This document shows positions 1-8,543 of a stretch of DNA of 27,274 nucleotides, in pieces. A model generated the notes under the pieces. It saw only the letters and a program-made list of their open reading frames with translations. It searched no databases and was not told where the DNA came from. The translations under genes and the position numbers were made by a program. Each line of letters opens with the position of its first letter. Position 1 is the first letter of the stretch. Source of the DNA: UBA6078 sp964468685 (lineage in GTDB: Bacteria; Desulfobacterota; Syntrophia; Syntrophales; UBA2210); the NCBI GenBank assembly GCA_964468685.1, contig CAYXUH010000013.1:1-27274 (forward strand), given 5' to 3'.

Positions 1-212
1 TGATCTCCCCGGCCATCCTGTACGTGATAGTCCACCGCATTGTAACAGGTGTTCAGCATGCCCCCGGCAAACCACCGGTAAAAGGGCTTGTTGGTGTCGT
101 CCAATACCGTGTCCCATTTTTTCTCCCACTGTACCGCCTCTGCAACTTCCCCCCAGAACTGGTCTGGATGGCTGATAGAGCGTCCGTAGATTTCAGAATA
201 ATCAGCCGCCAT
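1..212 (-). CDS. prpE: Propionate/acetate-CoA ligase, N-terminal part (cut by window edge)
   Basis: The first 70 residues of an AMP-forming acyl-CoA synthetase; the rest lies beyond base 1. The visible part matches the N-terminal cap domain (ACAS_N) of acetyl/propionyl-CoA synthetases: an opening EIYGRSISHPDQFW block, then a KPFYRWFAGGMLNTCYNAVD block. The R/N-rich WF-x(5)-N-x-C-x-NA-D pattern resembles PrpE of enterobacteria more than Acs. The enzyme would activate propionate or acetate to its CoA thioester with ATP in the cytoplasm. The ATG at 212 is preceded by an AAGGAAG ribosome site about 9 nt upstream. The catalytic and AMP-binding domains are not visible, so propionate versus acetate preference cannot be decided here. 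Confidence 0.8.
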   Translation of the reverse strand, partial: MAADYSEIYGRSISHPDQFWGEVAEAVQWEKKWDTVLDDTNKPFYRWFAGGMLNTCYNAVDYHVQDGRGD

Positions 213-445
213 CTAATTTTCTTCCTTTTTTTATTACTTTTTATTTTTTCCCGGAGTATAGCCCAATCCGTCCAACCCGTATCCCGGCGATAACAAAGAT
301 TTTTCTGACATGCTAAAATGCCATTCCCGATTGAACCGCCAAATCGTTACTGTTTTGGGATACTGATCCCCAAGATATAGGGAGGTACTCATAGCACTTC
401 TCATGGGGCGTAGGCAAGAAAAAAGGGGGGAAGCATTTCCACTTT

Positions 446-979
446 TCACGATTGCCGGGATCCATACGCCTTTTTTCTTCTTTCAAGTTCGGCGGAATAC
501 CCGTCTCTCAACAGTTGCAGAAAGGAGACGATCGTTGAGTAAATAAATCTATTGTCGTCGGTTCCTTCCTGCTCGACGACAGGTTTGACCTGCTCGAAGT
601 CTTCAAGCTGTTCATCAAGGGAGATAATTTCCTGCTCAAACTGGTGGAGAATATTTTCCTTGTCGAGGAATCTGAAAAAGAACAGTTTAACAAGGAAGTC
701 GAAATCATAGTCTATAGGATTCGGCGATCCGACAAGGCTTTGTTTAAAGAGCTTTTCCCCCTCGTCGGTTATGGTATACATATGCTTGTTGGGCTTGCCG
801 GTCTGAAAGATCACCTCTTTTTTTACCAGATTAGCTGTTTCGAGTTTTCGCAATGCGGGATAAATCTGATTGAGACTCAGGTTGTACGCTATCATCATCT
901 TTCCGGTGATGTTCTTTATCTTGTAACCGGTCTTCGGGCCCGACATAAGAAAACCGAGAATCATCATATCTGTTTCCAT
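446..979 (-). CDS. PadR family transcriptional regulator
   Basis: A 177-residue protein with the PadR layout. An N-terminal winged helix (about residues 3-80) carries the typical ILGFL...GPKTGYKIK start, a recognition-helix region with LNQIYPALRKLE, and a wing ending in YTITDEGEKLF. A C-terminal alpha-helical dimerisation half (about 95-170) is rich in charged residues, as in the Vir_act_alpha_C domain. PadR proteins are cytoplasmic repressors that respond to small ligands or stress; the target here is unknown. It lies 234 nt upstream of the acyl-CoA synthetase gene on the same strand, which makes that gene a possible target. The ATG at 979 has a GGGGAGA ribosome site 5-6 nt upstream. A separate promoter lies upstream at 1040-1068. 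Confidence 0.9.
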   Translation of the reverse strand: METDMMILGFLMSGPKTGYKIKNITGKMMIAYNLSLNQIYPALRKLETANLVKKEVIFQTGKPNKHMYTITDEGEKLFKQSLVGSPNPIDYDFDFLVKLFFFRFLDKENILHQFEQEIISLDEQLEDFEQVKPVVEQEGTDDNRFIYSTIVSFLQLLRDGYSAELERRKKAYGSRQS

Positions 980-1007
980 GGATGTCTCCCCCTGAAGTTA
1001 CTTTTAA

Positions 1008-1068
1008 TACAACCAATTTACAATAATATATCCTCTGAGAAAATATAAGAATGAAAATCGCATGTCAA
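1008..1068 (-). promoter_or_regulatory. Sigma-70-type promoter of the PadR gene with TACAA direct repeats
   Basis: On the minus strand, TTGACA (1068-1063) is followed after 17 nt by TATTTT (1045-1040), a consensus -35 and a 4/6 -10. The predicted transcript start is near 1033, about 54 nt upstream of the PadR start codon. Just downstream, on the plus strand, TACAA occurs at 1008-1012 and again at 1019-1023, one helical turn apart. PadR proteins commonly autoregulate, so this is a candidate operator; that is inference. The remaining gap to the aldolase gene (1069-1260) shows no gene or clear terminator. Confidence 0.5.
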
Positions 1069-1260
1069 GGCAATTGTTCAACACCTGGGGAATTTGTCTG
1101 CTTTGCTTTTCAAATCCTTTCCGGACAGAGTGCTTAAATCATGTGGTATTCTCTGAGCCCGATGTCCGTCAAAGGGGAGGCCACGGGGGGAAGGGTGTAC
1201 ACCTGTCCGAGATGGCACATTGCCGAGGTATTGTGCGACGTCATTAATCGTGAAAAATTT

Positions 1261-2655
1261 CTATTGTGTCAGCGGCTGAGGAATTTTCAGAGGAACATCG
1301 ACGGGTTTCGCAAACCTGTCCATACTGTCTCTGGTATTGGACAGATTGAGCCTGTCGAACAGAAATGAAAGCTTGCCCTCCAATTCCGCCCCGATTGCCT
1401 CCAGAATATCGGGCGGGAGGTTCCACATATTCTCCTTGAACCGGCCGAATCCCTTTTTCCTGGTCTTGTAGATGAACTGCTCATCGGTGTCGCTTTCCTT
1501 CTGCTCACCCTTCAGGTCTGTGCTGATGTATCCGTATATCCTTTCTTTCAGATCTGTGGGAAAGTGACTGCTGTCATATATGATATTCTGAAACCCTGTC
1601 GCCAGATGTATTTCGGATGTCTCCGTCTTCGGAAACCGGTCAAACGCCTCGTCGGGAAGGGTTGATGCACCGTGTTGAACGGCGCCCGACAGGCCGTATC
1701 TGGATTTTGCCACACGGGAGATCTCCTCCAGGGTATTGAAGTCTATCTTCGCCTCTGCGATCGAACCGTCAGGCAGCGGAACGCCGCCGTGGGTGGTGCC
1801 CGTCTGGATACTGATCTTGCTGATCCCCTTCAGCCCATCCCCCTTCTCGCGGAGCTTTTCGAGGTACCCGGCCATGAAGGCGGAAAATTCCTCTACCGTG
1901 GTGTTTTTGTCCCCTATCTCTCCTATCTCTCCCCCCACCGATACGGTGATGCCTTTTGGCTCTATCTGTCGTATCATGGCGGTCATGTCCGCGGTTATCG
2001 AATAGTTACCCTTCTGTTGTTCCCGGAGGGTGGGCCTGTTCAGATCGACGATGGTTGAGGCATCGATATCGATGTTATAAAATCCTGCCTCGATCGCCTC
2101 CCGAATCAGTGCTGTGATTGCCTGGATCTCCGTCTCCGGATTGGCGGCATATTTTTTTGCGTTGATCTGGAAGTGGTCACCCTGGAGGAAGAGGGGCCCC
2201 GTGTATCCACTCTTTATGGCGGCGGCGGTTATCACAGCGGTGTATTCAGAGGGGCGCTGATCGGTGTACCCGATCTCCGAACGGGCGATTTCAAAGATGA
2301 CGGGTCCGGCCCCGGCCTTCATGACCGCACGGAATACCGCTTGGGCGCTGTAATAGGTGATGCCGCGCAGATTGATCGCGGGTACCGTGAAACCCGAAAC
2401 GGTGTCCCTTCCCATTGCCTCGTACAGGGTCTGGATCGAGCAGGCCATACATCCCAGTCGTGCGGCGGCCCTCCGGATCAGCCACCGTGCGGATGACTGT
2501 ACCTCGCTGTCGGCACTGAATACGGCGGAGTACACCAAGTCATCGATCAGGGTGTCCCGCAGGCGCTTTTCGTCCGATATGCCGATGTTCGCCTCGTCGA
2601 TTGTCAGCACCCCGGCGATGCTGCGCTTGAGTTGATCAATAGTTTGGTAAATCAT
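1261..2655 (-). CDS. Class II fructose-bisphosphate aldolase (long form)
   Basis: A 464-residue class II, metal-dependent aldolase. It would interconvert fructose 1,6-bisphosphate with glyceraldehyde-3-phosphate and dihydroxyacetone phosphate. The TIM-barrel signatures are present in order: QGDHFQ at 158-163 (catalytic Asp160 and zinc-binding His161), GGEIGEIG at 241-248 (metal-site Glu), THGG at 288-291, and QHGASTLPDEAF at 327-338, which holds the last zinc histidine. The protein is about 100 residues longer than the usual class II enzyme, with an N-terminal extension of about 85 residues and a C-terminal tail of about 90. The related tagatose-bisphosphate specificity cannot be excluded, but the adjacent fructose bisphosphatase (51 nt upstream, same strand) favours the fructose form and gluconeogenesis. 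The ATG at 2655 has an AGAGGGA ribosome site. Confidence 0.85.
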   Translation of the reverse strand: MIYQTIDQLKRSIAGVLTIDEANIGISDEKRLRDTLIDDLVYSAVFSADSEVQSSARWLIRRAAARLGCMACSIQTLYEAMGRDTVSGFTVPAINLRGITYYSAQAVFRAVMKAGAGPVIFEIARSEIGYTDQRPSEYTAVITAAAIKSGYTGPLFLQGDHFQINAKKYAANPETEIQAITALIREAIEAGFYNIDIDASTIVDLNRPTLREQQKGNYSITADMTAMIRQIEPKGITVSVGGEIGEIGDKNTTVEEFSAFMAGYLEKLREKGDGLKGISKISIQTGTTHGGVPLPDGSIAEAKIDFNTLEEISRVAKSRYGLSGAVQHGASTLPDEAFDRFPKTETSEIHLATGFQNIIYDSSHFPTDLKERIYGYISTDLKGEQKESDTDEQFIYKTRKKGFGRFKENMWNLPPDILEAIGAELEGKLSFLFDRLNLSNTRDSMDRFAKPVDVPLKIPQPLTQ

Positions 2656-2706
2656 GACAGGTCCCTCTGTAGATACGCTCCGTATATATTGTGTTGAGAT
2701 GACAGA

Positions 2707-3642
2707 TCAATTTCCCAGGAATGCCTTCGCCTTCTCCACCTCGTACGTGCTCCCCATATAGATGGGGCAGCGTTGGCCGAGGGCTTTCGGTTGGATCGAG
2801 AGGATCGGTCGCTTCCCGTCTGTGGCCATTCCCCCTGCCTGCTCGACAAGAAATGCCATCGGCTGGAGTTCGAAGATGAGACGCAGCTTTCCGTCCGGGC
2901 TTCCCTTCAGTGCCGGGTAGGTGAATACTCCCCCTCTCTTTATCAGGATATGGTTGATATCGGAGATAAACGCGCCGCTGTACCGCAATTTGTACCCTTC
3001 CCCTTCCAGATGCTGTATATATTCGAGGTGTTCGGGCATCCAGTCTCTCCTGAGTCCTCCGGAACCCAGTATGTTTCCCCTCTCCCGGAGCGTGATGTTC
3101 TCCCCGGAGAGGACATATTCTCCCTCCCTGTTCATGACAAATTCATGGGTTCCGTTCCCCGCCGAATAGATCACTGTGATCAGAGGCCCATAGGCTATAG
3201 ACATCGCGGCGACGAGGCTTTTGCTTCCCCCGTCCAGGATGGAACTCTTGTGGATACCGATAATGGATCCGATGGAGAGATTGGCGTCCACCAAGGAGGA
3301 ACCGTCTAGTGGATCAGCGGTCACGATGTACTTCTCTTCTCCTGTGCCCACCTGGACGATAGAATCCCTCTCTTCGGAGGCATAATGGCTGACAAAGCCC
3401 GAAAATTCGAGCTGGCGTTTGATGATTTCGTCGGAACTCATGTCCAGGGCGAGCTGTTTTTCCCCGTAGATATTCTCACCGCCGGCCAGTTTCCGATTGG
3501 ATTCCTGGATCTTGGAGTAGATATATTTTCCTGTCACGGCTATCTGCCAGATAAGTCTGCGCAGATCCAAATCAATACCGGCCATCCACATGTGCCGTCT
3601 CAGATCAATGAAGTGCTTGGTGGCATCAGATATGTTTTCCAT
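2707..3642 (-). CDS. fbp: Class 1 fructose-1,6-bisphosphatase
   Basis: A 311-residue Mg-dependent phosphatase hydrolysing fructose 1,6-bisphosphate to fructose 6-phosphate, the committed gluconeogenic step. The class 1 metal site is clear: SEERD at 89-93 and ADPLDGSS at 109-116 (Asp110 and Asp113). The C-terminal KLRLIFELQPMAFLVEQAGG region supplies the substrate-binding Glu and the family signature. Length is close to the usual 320-340 residues. The ATG at 3642 has a GAGAGGA ribosome site. It is the upstream gene of a two-gene unit with the aldolase. A possible -10 box (TATAAA, minus strand, 3698-3693) lies about 51 nt upstream, but without a good -35. Confidence 0.95.
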   Translation of the reverse strand: MENISDATKHFIDLRRHMWMAGIDLDLRRLIWQIAVTGKYIYSKIQESNRKLAGGENIYGEKQLALDMSSDEIIKRQLEFSGFVSHYASEERDSIVQVGTGEEKYIVTADPLDGSSLVDANLSIGSIIGIHKSSILDGGSKSLVAAMSIAYGPLITVIYSAGNGTHEFVMNREGEYVLSGENITLRERGNILGSGGLRRDWMPEHLEYIQHLEGEGYKLRYSGAFISDINHILIKRGGVFTYPALKGSPDGKLRLIFELQPMAFLVEQAGGMATDGKRPILSIQPKALGQRCPIYMGSTYEVEKAKAFLGN

Positions 3643-3730
3643 GATAATCCTCTCTGAAATACTTGTCCGAAATTTCTAACAGGGTCACTCATTTTATACA
3701 AGTAATTTTTCAGGAATCGGCCGGCATATT

Positions 3731-3769
3731 CCCACCCGGCCGGTATCGGAATGCCGGCGGCCGGGTGGG
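3731..3769. terminator. GC-rich hairpin downstream of the crotonase gene
   Basis: An 11-bp perfect inverted repeat: CCCACCCGGCC (3731-3741) pairs with GGCCGGGTGGG (3759-3769) around a 17-nt loop. It sits 14 nt after the stop codon of the minus-strand crotonase gene and before fbp. The position suits a terminator, but no T-run follows on either strand, so it may be an attenuating or RNA-stabilising hairpin instead. Confidence 0.5.
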
Positions 3770-3783
3770 CAGAGCCTCCGTTC

Positions 3784-4587
3784 TTATTCCCCCGTGAAGT
3801 TTGGGTTCCGTTTCTCCGCGAAGGCCGTCATCGATTCCACGCAATCCTTCGATGTAAGGAGAATCATATTTTTATGGATCGCCAGTGACATCCCGTCGCG
3901 GACCGTGGCTGTCCGGCTGAAGTTGAGGACTTCCTTGGTATTCTGAACCGCCAGGGGAGCGCTCTCCTTGATCTCTTCGGCCAGCTTCTTCGCCCCGGCC
4001 ATCAACGCATCCTGATCCGGATAGACGTCGATAACCAGTCCCATCCGCTCAACCTCCTTGGCCGTGAAGAAGCGTCCCGTGAAGGCCATCTGCCGTGTGA
4101 AGGCCTGGCCGATGATGTAGGGGAGTCGCTGGAGAACGCCCATGTCGGCGACGATGCCGATCCGCGCCTCGCGGAGGGAGAATGTCGCGTCTTCGGTGCA
4201 GAGGCGCAGGTCGCATGCCGAAATAATGTCGAGCCCTGCACCGATGCATATCCCGTGGACAGCGGCAATGACCGGCTTCTTGCACTCCTCGATGACATGG
4301 CAACAGTCGAACAGGACACTGTCGTCGATGGGTATATTGAGCATGTTTTTCGGTTTCCCGATCAGACCTCGCGACATGGCATCCTTCAGATCAAGGCCGG
4401 CGGTAAAGATCCTGGCATTGCTCTTCAGGATAATGACCCACACATCGCTCATCGTGCTGAGCTCGGTAAATACCTCGACAATCTCCTTCGCGAAATCGAG
4501 GCTGAGGGCGTTGAGACTCTTCGTCCTGTTCAGCGCCACCGTCGCGACGTGGTCCTCCGTCGTTACTTCAATCCATTGATACTCCAT
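3784..4587 (-). CDS. Enoyl-CoA hydratase/isomerase family protein, dienoyl-CoA isomerase-like
   Basis: A 267-residue crotonase-fold protein. The oxyanion-hole segments are FTAGLDL at 61-67 and HGICIGAGLD at 111-120. Acidic residues Asp120, Glu140 and Asp148 have the same 20- and 8-residue spacing as the catalytic Asp-Glu-Asp of mammalian delta3,5-delta2,4-dienoyl-CoA isomerase (ECH1). The ADMGVLQRLPYIIGQ stretch (147-161) also resembles ECH1 more than the hydratase. It would therefore shift double bonds in dienoyl-CoA intermediates, though a ring-degradation substrate is possible. I chose the ATG at 4587 because GAGAGGG lies 9 nt upstream; an in-frame ATG at 4605 would add six residues but lacks a ribosome site. 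No other beta-oxidation gene is next to it. Confidence 0.85.
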   Translation of the reverse strand: MEYQWIEVTTEDHVATVALNRTKSLNALSLDFAKEIVEVFTELSTMSDVWVIILKSNARIFTAGLDLKDAMSRGLIGKPKNMLNIPIDDSVLFDCCHVIEECKKPVIAAVHGICIGAGLDIISACDLRLCTEDATFSLREARIGIVADMGVLQRLPYIIGQAFTRQMAFTGRFFTAKEVERMGLVIDVYPDQDALMAGAKKLAEEIKESAPLAVQNTKEVLNFSRTATVRDGMSLAIHKNMILLTSKDCVESMTAFAEKRNPNFTGE

Positions 4588-4751
4588 AATCATCATCCCT
4601 CTCATTTATATTTGTAGTGCTGGGAGAGCATTACCACCAAAGCGAAAAAAATACAATTGGAAGAGGGCAGGAAAGGGGTGCCCCGGCGAAATCAGTGCTA
4701 ACTGGAAAAGAACCGCATGGTTGTGGTAAAATAACATGTGGAGGTGTGATC

Positions 4752-5555
4752 ATGGTGGATATCTCACAGATTGACTACCGGGTACTCGACCGACCGGAAA
4801 TCCTGAACTTTCTCTTCTACCCCCGCCGAGAGGATCATTCTTCCAGACCCGGAGGCACTGCCCGCGACATGCAGATCCCGGTGGAGGAGCACGTGACCAT
4901 CGGCGCCTGTTTCCACCACGCGCAGACAGTGGCCCCCACGATCCTTTTTTTCCACGGAAACGGCGAGATCGTCGCCGACTACGATGAGATAGCCCCCCTC
5001 TACGTGCAACAGGGGATCAACTTTCTCCCCGTCGATTACCGGGGATACGGTCGCTCCACCGGAACCCCCACGGTCACGGCGATGATGCGCGACTGTCACA
5101 CCATCTTTGCATACATCCTGGATTGGCTTGCTGATGGGGGCTATACGGGTCCCCTCGTGGTCATGGGGCGGTCGCTGGGGAGCGCGTCGGCCCTCGAGAT
5201 CGCGGCGCACTACCGGGGTCGGATCGCGGGTCTCATCATTGAGAGCGGGTTCGCCTACCTCATGCCGCTCCTCCGGTTGATCGGTGTCTCCCCCCTCAAG
5301 ATGGGGATCTCCGAAGAGGATGGCTGCCAGAATATTCAAAAGATCAGAGCCTTTGACAAGCCAACCATGATCATCCATGCCCAATTCGATCAGATCATCC
5401 CCTTCAGTGACGGCGAGGCACTCTACGAGGCATCGGCGGCTGAAGACAAGCGCCTCCTCATGATCCCCGGGGCAGACCACAACACGATATTCATGAGAGG
5501 ATTCCAGGACTACATGGCGGCAATCGGAGATTTGCTCAAACGGATTGGCGGATAA
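4752..5555 (+). CDS. Alpha/beta hydrolase (BEM46/ABHD13-like serine hydrolase)
   Basis: A 267-residue alpha/beta hydrolase with a complete apparent triad: Ser141 in the nucleophile elbow GRSLGSA (139-145), Asp213 in AQFDQIIPF and His243 in PGADHNTIF. The oxyanion motif is FFHGNGE (66-72). The layout matches small esterase/thioesterase-like proteins of the BEM46/YqiA-related type; the substrate is unknown. I see no signal peptide, so it is probably cytoplasmic. The ATG at 4752 follows GGAGGTG with a 5-nt spacer, whereas the longer open frame starting at 4617 has no comparable site. It is divergent from the crotonase gene, with 164 nt between the start codons. Its stop codon directly abuts the stop codon of the convergent DUF362 gene. 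Confidence 0.85.
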   Translation: MVDISQIDYRVLDRPEILNFLFYPRREDHSSRPGGTARDMQIPVEEHVTIGACFHHAQTVAPTILFFHGNGEIVADYDEIAPLYVQQGINFLPVDYRGYGRSTGTPTVTAMMRDCHTIFAYILDWLADGGYTGPLVVMGRSLGSASALEIAAHYRGRIAGLIIESGFAYLMPLLRLIGVSPLKMGISEEDGCQNIQKIRAFDKPTMIIHAQFDQIIPFSDGEALYEASAAEDKRLLMIPGADHNTIFMRGFQDYMAAIGDLLKRIGG

Positions 5556-6590
5556 TCAGCCCTCTTCTTCGGAAGGATAGAATTCTATTTCCCTGGCAAA
5601 CTCGAACTGTCGCTGCCAGGGGACGTGCGGGTGGGTTCGGGTTATGAGCTCTTCTCCCAGCCGTTGCAGTGATTCGTGATCGATACTCACCGGGTGGTAT
5701 CCGCCGATGAAGCCCTTGTCGGGGGAGATGATATGGGCCTTTCCCGGCAGGCAGTCGCAGTCGGCGGTTATCTTGACCAGGGCGTTGATGAGGACGGTTT
5801 TCTTACTGATATGCCTCCATACCGCCGCCGCCGTTTCTACCAGCTTTTCCTGAAATACGCTCGAATCGCCCGAGAAGAAGATCTCCAGCGCCATCACGGG
5901 ACACAGGCCGATGCACTGCGCGCAACCGATGCACCGGTCCAGGTCGTACGTGGGGAATGCGTCCCCGGAGATCTGCGCGGCGCCGGTGGGGCACACATCT
6001 ACGCAGACGCCGCAGCGGGTACATCTCTCCTCCATGAGAGACGGATAGGCGTCCGCGTGCATGCGCTGCTTCTGCGCCCGCGAGGCGAACCCCATCGAGA
6101 TGTTCTTAATCGCCCCGCCGAAACCCGATCCCAGGTGCCCCTTGAAATGCGAGAAGATGACGAACCCCGCCGCCCTGTCTATGACAGCTCCTGCCTGTAC
6201 GGTGGGGAAGTGTCTCAGGCCGCAGGGGATATCAACCACCTCGTTTCCTTCGAGTCCGTCCCCGATCACGACCTCACAGCCGAGAAACTCCTTTGTGTAC
6301 CAATGCCCCGCCGCCGTCTCCAGGGAATCCCTTCCATTGCGGCGCCCGCCGGAATAGAGGACCGTTGTGTCGAAGACGAAGGCGCGCGCCCCGCTGTCTT
6401 GAAGCCATCTGACAATCTCCCGCGCGTACACCGGCGGCAGATAGCTGTCGTTTCCCCGCTCCCCCCAGTGGAGTTTCACGCCGACGGAATCACCCTCGCG
6501 AAAGGGGTGACGCATCATCGCGAGCAGGTCTTTTAGAGACGCGATGGCTTCCTGTTCAGTTCCCTGCGTTTCGGAGAAGAGAATATCCAT
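5556..6590 (-). CDS. DUF362 domain protein with two [4Fe-4S] ferredoxin clusters
   Basis: A 344-residue DUF362 family protein. The N-terminal region (about 1-175) has the family blocks VGVKLHWGERGN (37-48) and FSHFKGHLGSGFGGAIKNIS (146-165). Two bacterial ferredoxin motifs follow: Cys190, 193, 196, 200 (CTRCGVCVDVC) and Cys220, 223, 226, 230 (CIGCAQCIGLC). The proline after each last Cys is typical of [4Fe-4S] ligation. These proteins are common in anaerobes and are thought to act in electron transfer or metallocofactor chemistry; the exact reaction is unknown. No signal peptide is apparent. The ATG at 6590 has a TAAGGTC site about 6 nt upstream. It is divergent from the GTPase gene, with only 18 nt between the proposed starts. 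Confidence 0.9.
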   Translation of the reverse strand: MDILFSETQGTEQEAIASLKDLLAMMRHPFREGDSVGVKLHWGERGNDSYLPPVYAREIVRWLQDSGARAFVFDTTVLYSGGRRNGRDSLETAAGHWYTKEFLGCEVVIGDGLEGNEVVDIPCGLRHFPTVQAGAVIDRAAGFVIFSHFKGHLGSGFGGAIKNISMGFASRAQKQRMHADAYPSLMEERCTRCGVCVDVCPTGAAQISGDAFPTYDLDRCIGCAQCIGLCPVMALEIFFSGDSSVFQEKLVETAAAVWRHISKKTVLINALVKITADCDCLPGKAHIISPDKGFIGGYHPVSIDHESLQRLGEELITRTHPHVPWQRQFEFAREIEFYPSEEEG

Positions 6591-6608
6591 GGGGAGACCT
6601 TACTACAA

Positions 6609-8543
6609 TTGGCCGCGCAGGAAAACGTAAAAACAGCGGAGCCGAACTCCAGGCCTTTCATGCCGAAGAAAACACAAGACCGGCCTCACATCATACGGAC
6701 CCCACCCCTCTTCGACAATGCCATTGATGTTTCTGACCCCTTTTGGTACAGTACCAACAAGGGAGTAACCGCCGAAGAATATTTGATATACGCGGTATCG
6801 TCATCAGACGTGACACCGTTCGTAGAATCGGGTGCGGCAATGAATGGGGTGGCAATGGATTTTTACAACCGGCTCTTGGAAAGGGTGGAAATTCCGAGTC
6901 TGACAATCGAGACAAAGGAATTTCATGACGTGAGGGATGCCCTGTCTAAAGACATAGCCGTTTTCCGGTATAAGGAGAAACAACCCCTGCTCTGGGTGGT
7001 GTTCGTCGGGGGAACCGGGACGGGGAAGTCGACGCTCTTCAACGCGGTGTGCGGCGCTTCGATCAGCACGGTCGGGATGGAACGACCGACAACGAATGTC
7101 CCGGTAGTATACATTCACACAAAGAATTCGCTGGGCGAAGACTTTCCCTTTCCTGGTTTTCCGAGGAGCCCAGAAGACGCCGAGGCCAGCAACCACGGAG
7201 CGGGCAAACGGCTGATCGTCGCCCTGCATGACCGGGACGAGATGGACCATCTCGCGGTGGTCGACACCCCCGATCTTGACAGCCTCGACATCGAGAATCG
7301 CCGGATAGCCGAAGATCTGTACCGTCTGGCCGACCTGATTATCTTTGTGACCAGCCAGGAAAAGTACGCGGACGAGATCCCATCCCGGACGCTCGGCCGT
7401 GTGGAAAAGGAGAGAAGGCCATACTTCTTCCTCTTCAATAAGACCGATCCCGCGAACACGCGGGAGGAAGTAATCGATTTTTTCCGGAAGCGGGGGTTGG
7501 CGCTTGACGATAAACGGGTATGGTTTATACCCTATATGCCTGCCCCCTCACTGCAGACACTTCCCGGACAGGAAGAGTTCGGCCGCTTCGCGGCGCGCTT
7601 CTCTGAGACCGTACGGAAAGAGACCTCCCGTGATTTTCTGATCGATCAGAGAAACCGCAGGCGTGCGATGCTCAAGCGCTCCGTTGATTTCTTTCTCGAC
7701 CTTGCAGAGCATGAGAATACGGCCGCTGGCAGGTGGCTGCAACAGCTCGGTGCCCTCTTTGAAGAGCAGGGCCGCGCCCTCTTTCATCAATTTGAAACCC
7801 ATTTTAAAAGAGACAATCAAGGTCATATCCAACAGGAGATCAGGAGAATCTACAGCCGCTATGATATCCTCTCGAAGCCGCGGCACTACGTGAAGCAATT
7901 CGTTCTCGCTCCCCTGCGACTGCTCGGGCTTCGCGACCGGGATGCGGACCGCGTGCACAGAAAAGACCTGGCACAGATACAGAAACAGGCCGATATCACG
8001 CCGATCCTTTCGGCCATGAGCGCGGCCAACCGCCGTGTCCTCGAGACCCTTTCCCTCGAGACTCTGGGCTCCCCATTCTCCGAGGCGCTCCACCGCGAAG
8101 CACTCGTCCTCTCCGACAAAGAGATCCAGGAAAGAGTCGGGCGGCTGCAGGAGCGGCTGATCGAGTGGCTTGAAGGGAAGTTTCGCGAACTGGCCAAGGG
8201 GATTTCAAAGTATAAGGAACTGGGGATCTATTCCACCGCTATTATGTGGGGGGGACTGATCCTGTCGTTTGAGGTCGTTCTCGGGGGCGGCATCACCTTT
8301 ATCGAGGCGGCGCTGGATTCGTTTCTGGCTCCCCTGGTAACGAAAGGCTCCGTCAACCTCTTCGCTTATCACGAAATTCAGGGTATTGCCCGTGAACTGG
8401 ATACGGGATACCGGAAGGGTATTCTGGATATCCTGGAAGAACAGAAACAACGATATGCGTCCTGCCTGGAGCCGTTCCTGATACCGGAGAAAACGATCAA
8501 AGGACTGCAAGATCTGAAGGAAGAACTGGGGACTAGGGAATGA
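6609..8543 (+). CDS. Large membrane-associated GTPase (first of a tandem pair)
   Basis: A 644-residue P-loop GTPase. Walker A is GGTGTGKS (134-141), the G3 motif is DTPD (219-222, Asp-x-Pro-Asp rather than DxxG) and G4 is NKTD (277-280). A TSQEKYADE block (248-256) follows G3. About 300 mostly helical residues come after the G domain, with a hydrophobic stretch at about 541-577 that could insert into the membrane, and a charged C-terminus. This layout is dynamin-like/HSR1-like, but I cannot name a characterised orthologue. The proposed start is TTG at 6609, 12 nt after GGGGAG; an in-frame ATG at 6660 (MPKKTQD) is the alternative but has only a weak site. It overlaps the second GTPase gene by 4 nt (ATGA), so translation is probably coupled. 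Confidence 0.8.
   Translation: MAAQENVKTAEPNSRPFMPKKTQDRPHIIRTPPLFDNAIDVSDPFWYSTNKGVTAEEYLIYAVSSSDVTPFVESGAAMNGVAMDFYNRLLERVEIPSLTIETKEFHDVRDALSKDIAVFRYKEKQPLLWVVFVGGTGTGKSTLFNAVCGASISTVGMERPTTNVPVVYIHTKNSLGEDFPFPGFPRSPEDAEASNHGAGKRLIVALHDRDEMDHLAVVDTPDLDSLDIENRRIAEDLYRLADLIIFVTSQEKYADEIPSRTLGRVEKERRPYFFLFNKTDPANTREEVIDFFRKRGLALDDKRVWFIPYMPAPSLQTLPGQEEFGRFAARFSETVRKETSRDFLIDQRNRRRAMLKRSVDFFLDLAEHENTAAGRWLQQLGALFEEQGRALFHQFETHFKRDNQGHIQQEIRRIYSRYDILSKPRHYVKQFVLAPLRLLGLRDRDADRVHRKDLAQIQKQADITPILSAMSAANRRVLETLSLETLGSPFSEALHREALVLSDKEIQERVGRLQERLIEWLEGKFRELAKGISKYKELGIYSTAIMWGGLILSFEVVLGGGITFIEAALDSFLAPLVTKGSVNLFAYHEIQGIARELDTGYRKGILDILEEQKQRYASCLEPFLIPEKTIKGLQDLKEELGTRE

Noticed and set aside
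234..449. 71-codon minus-strand open frame touching the PadR stop codon (GTGA overlap)
   Set aside because: No recognisable domain, GTG start with no good ribosome site, and composition like intergenic sequence.
4617..4751. N-terminal extension of the alpha/beta hydrolase
   Set aside because: The ATG at 4752 has a GGAGGTG site at good spacing and the extension shows no conserved-looking sequence.
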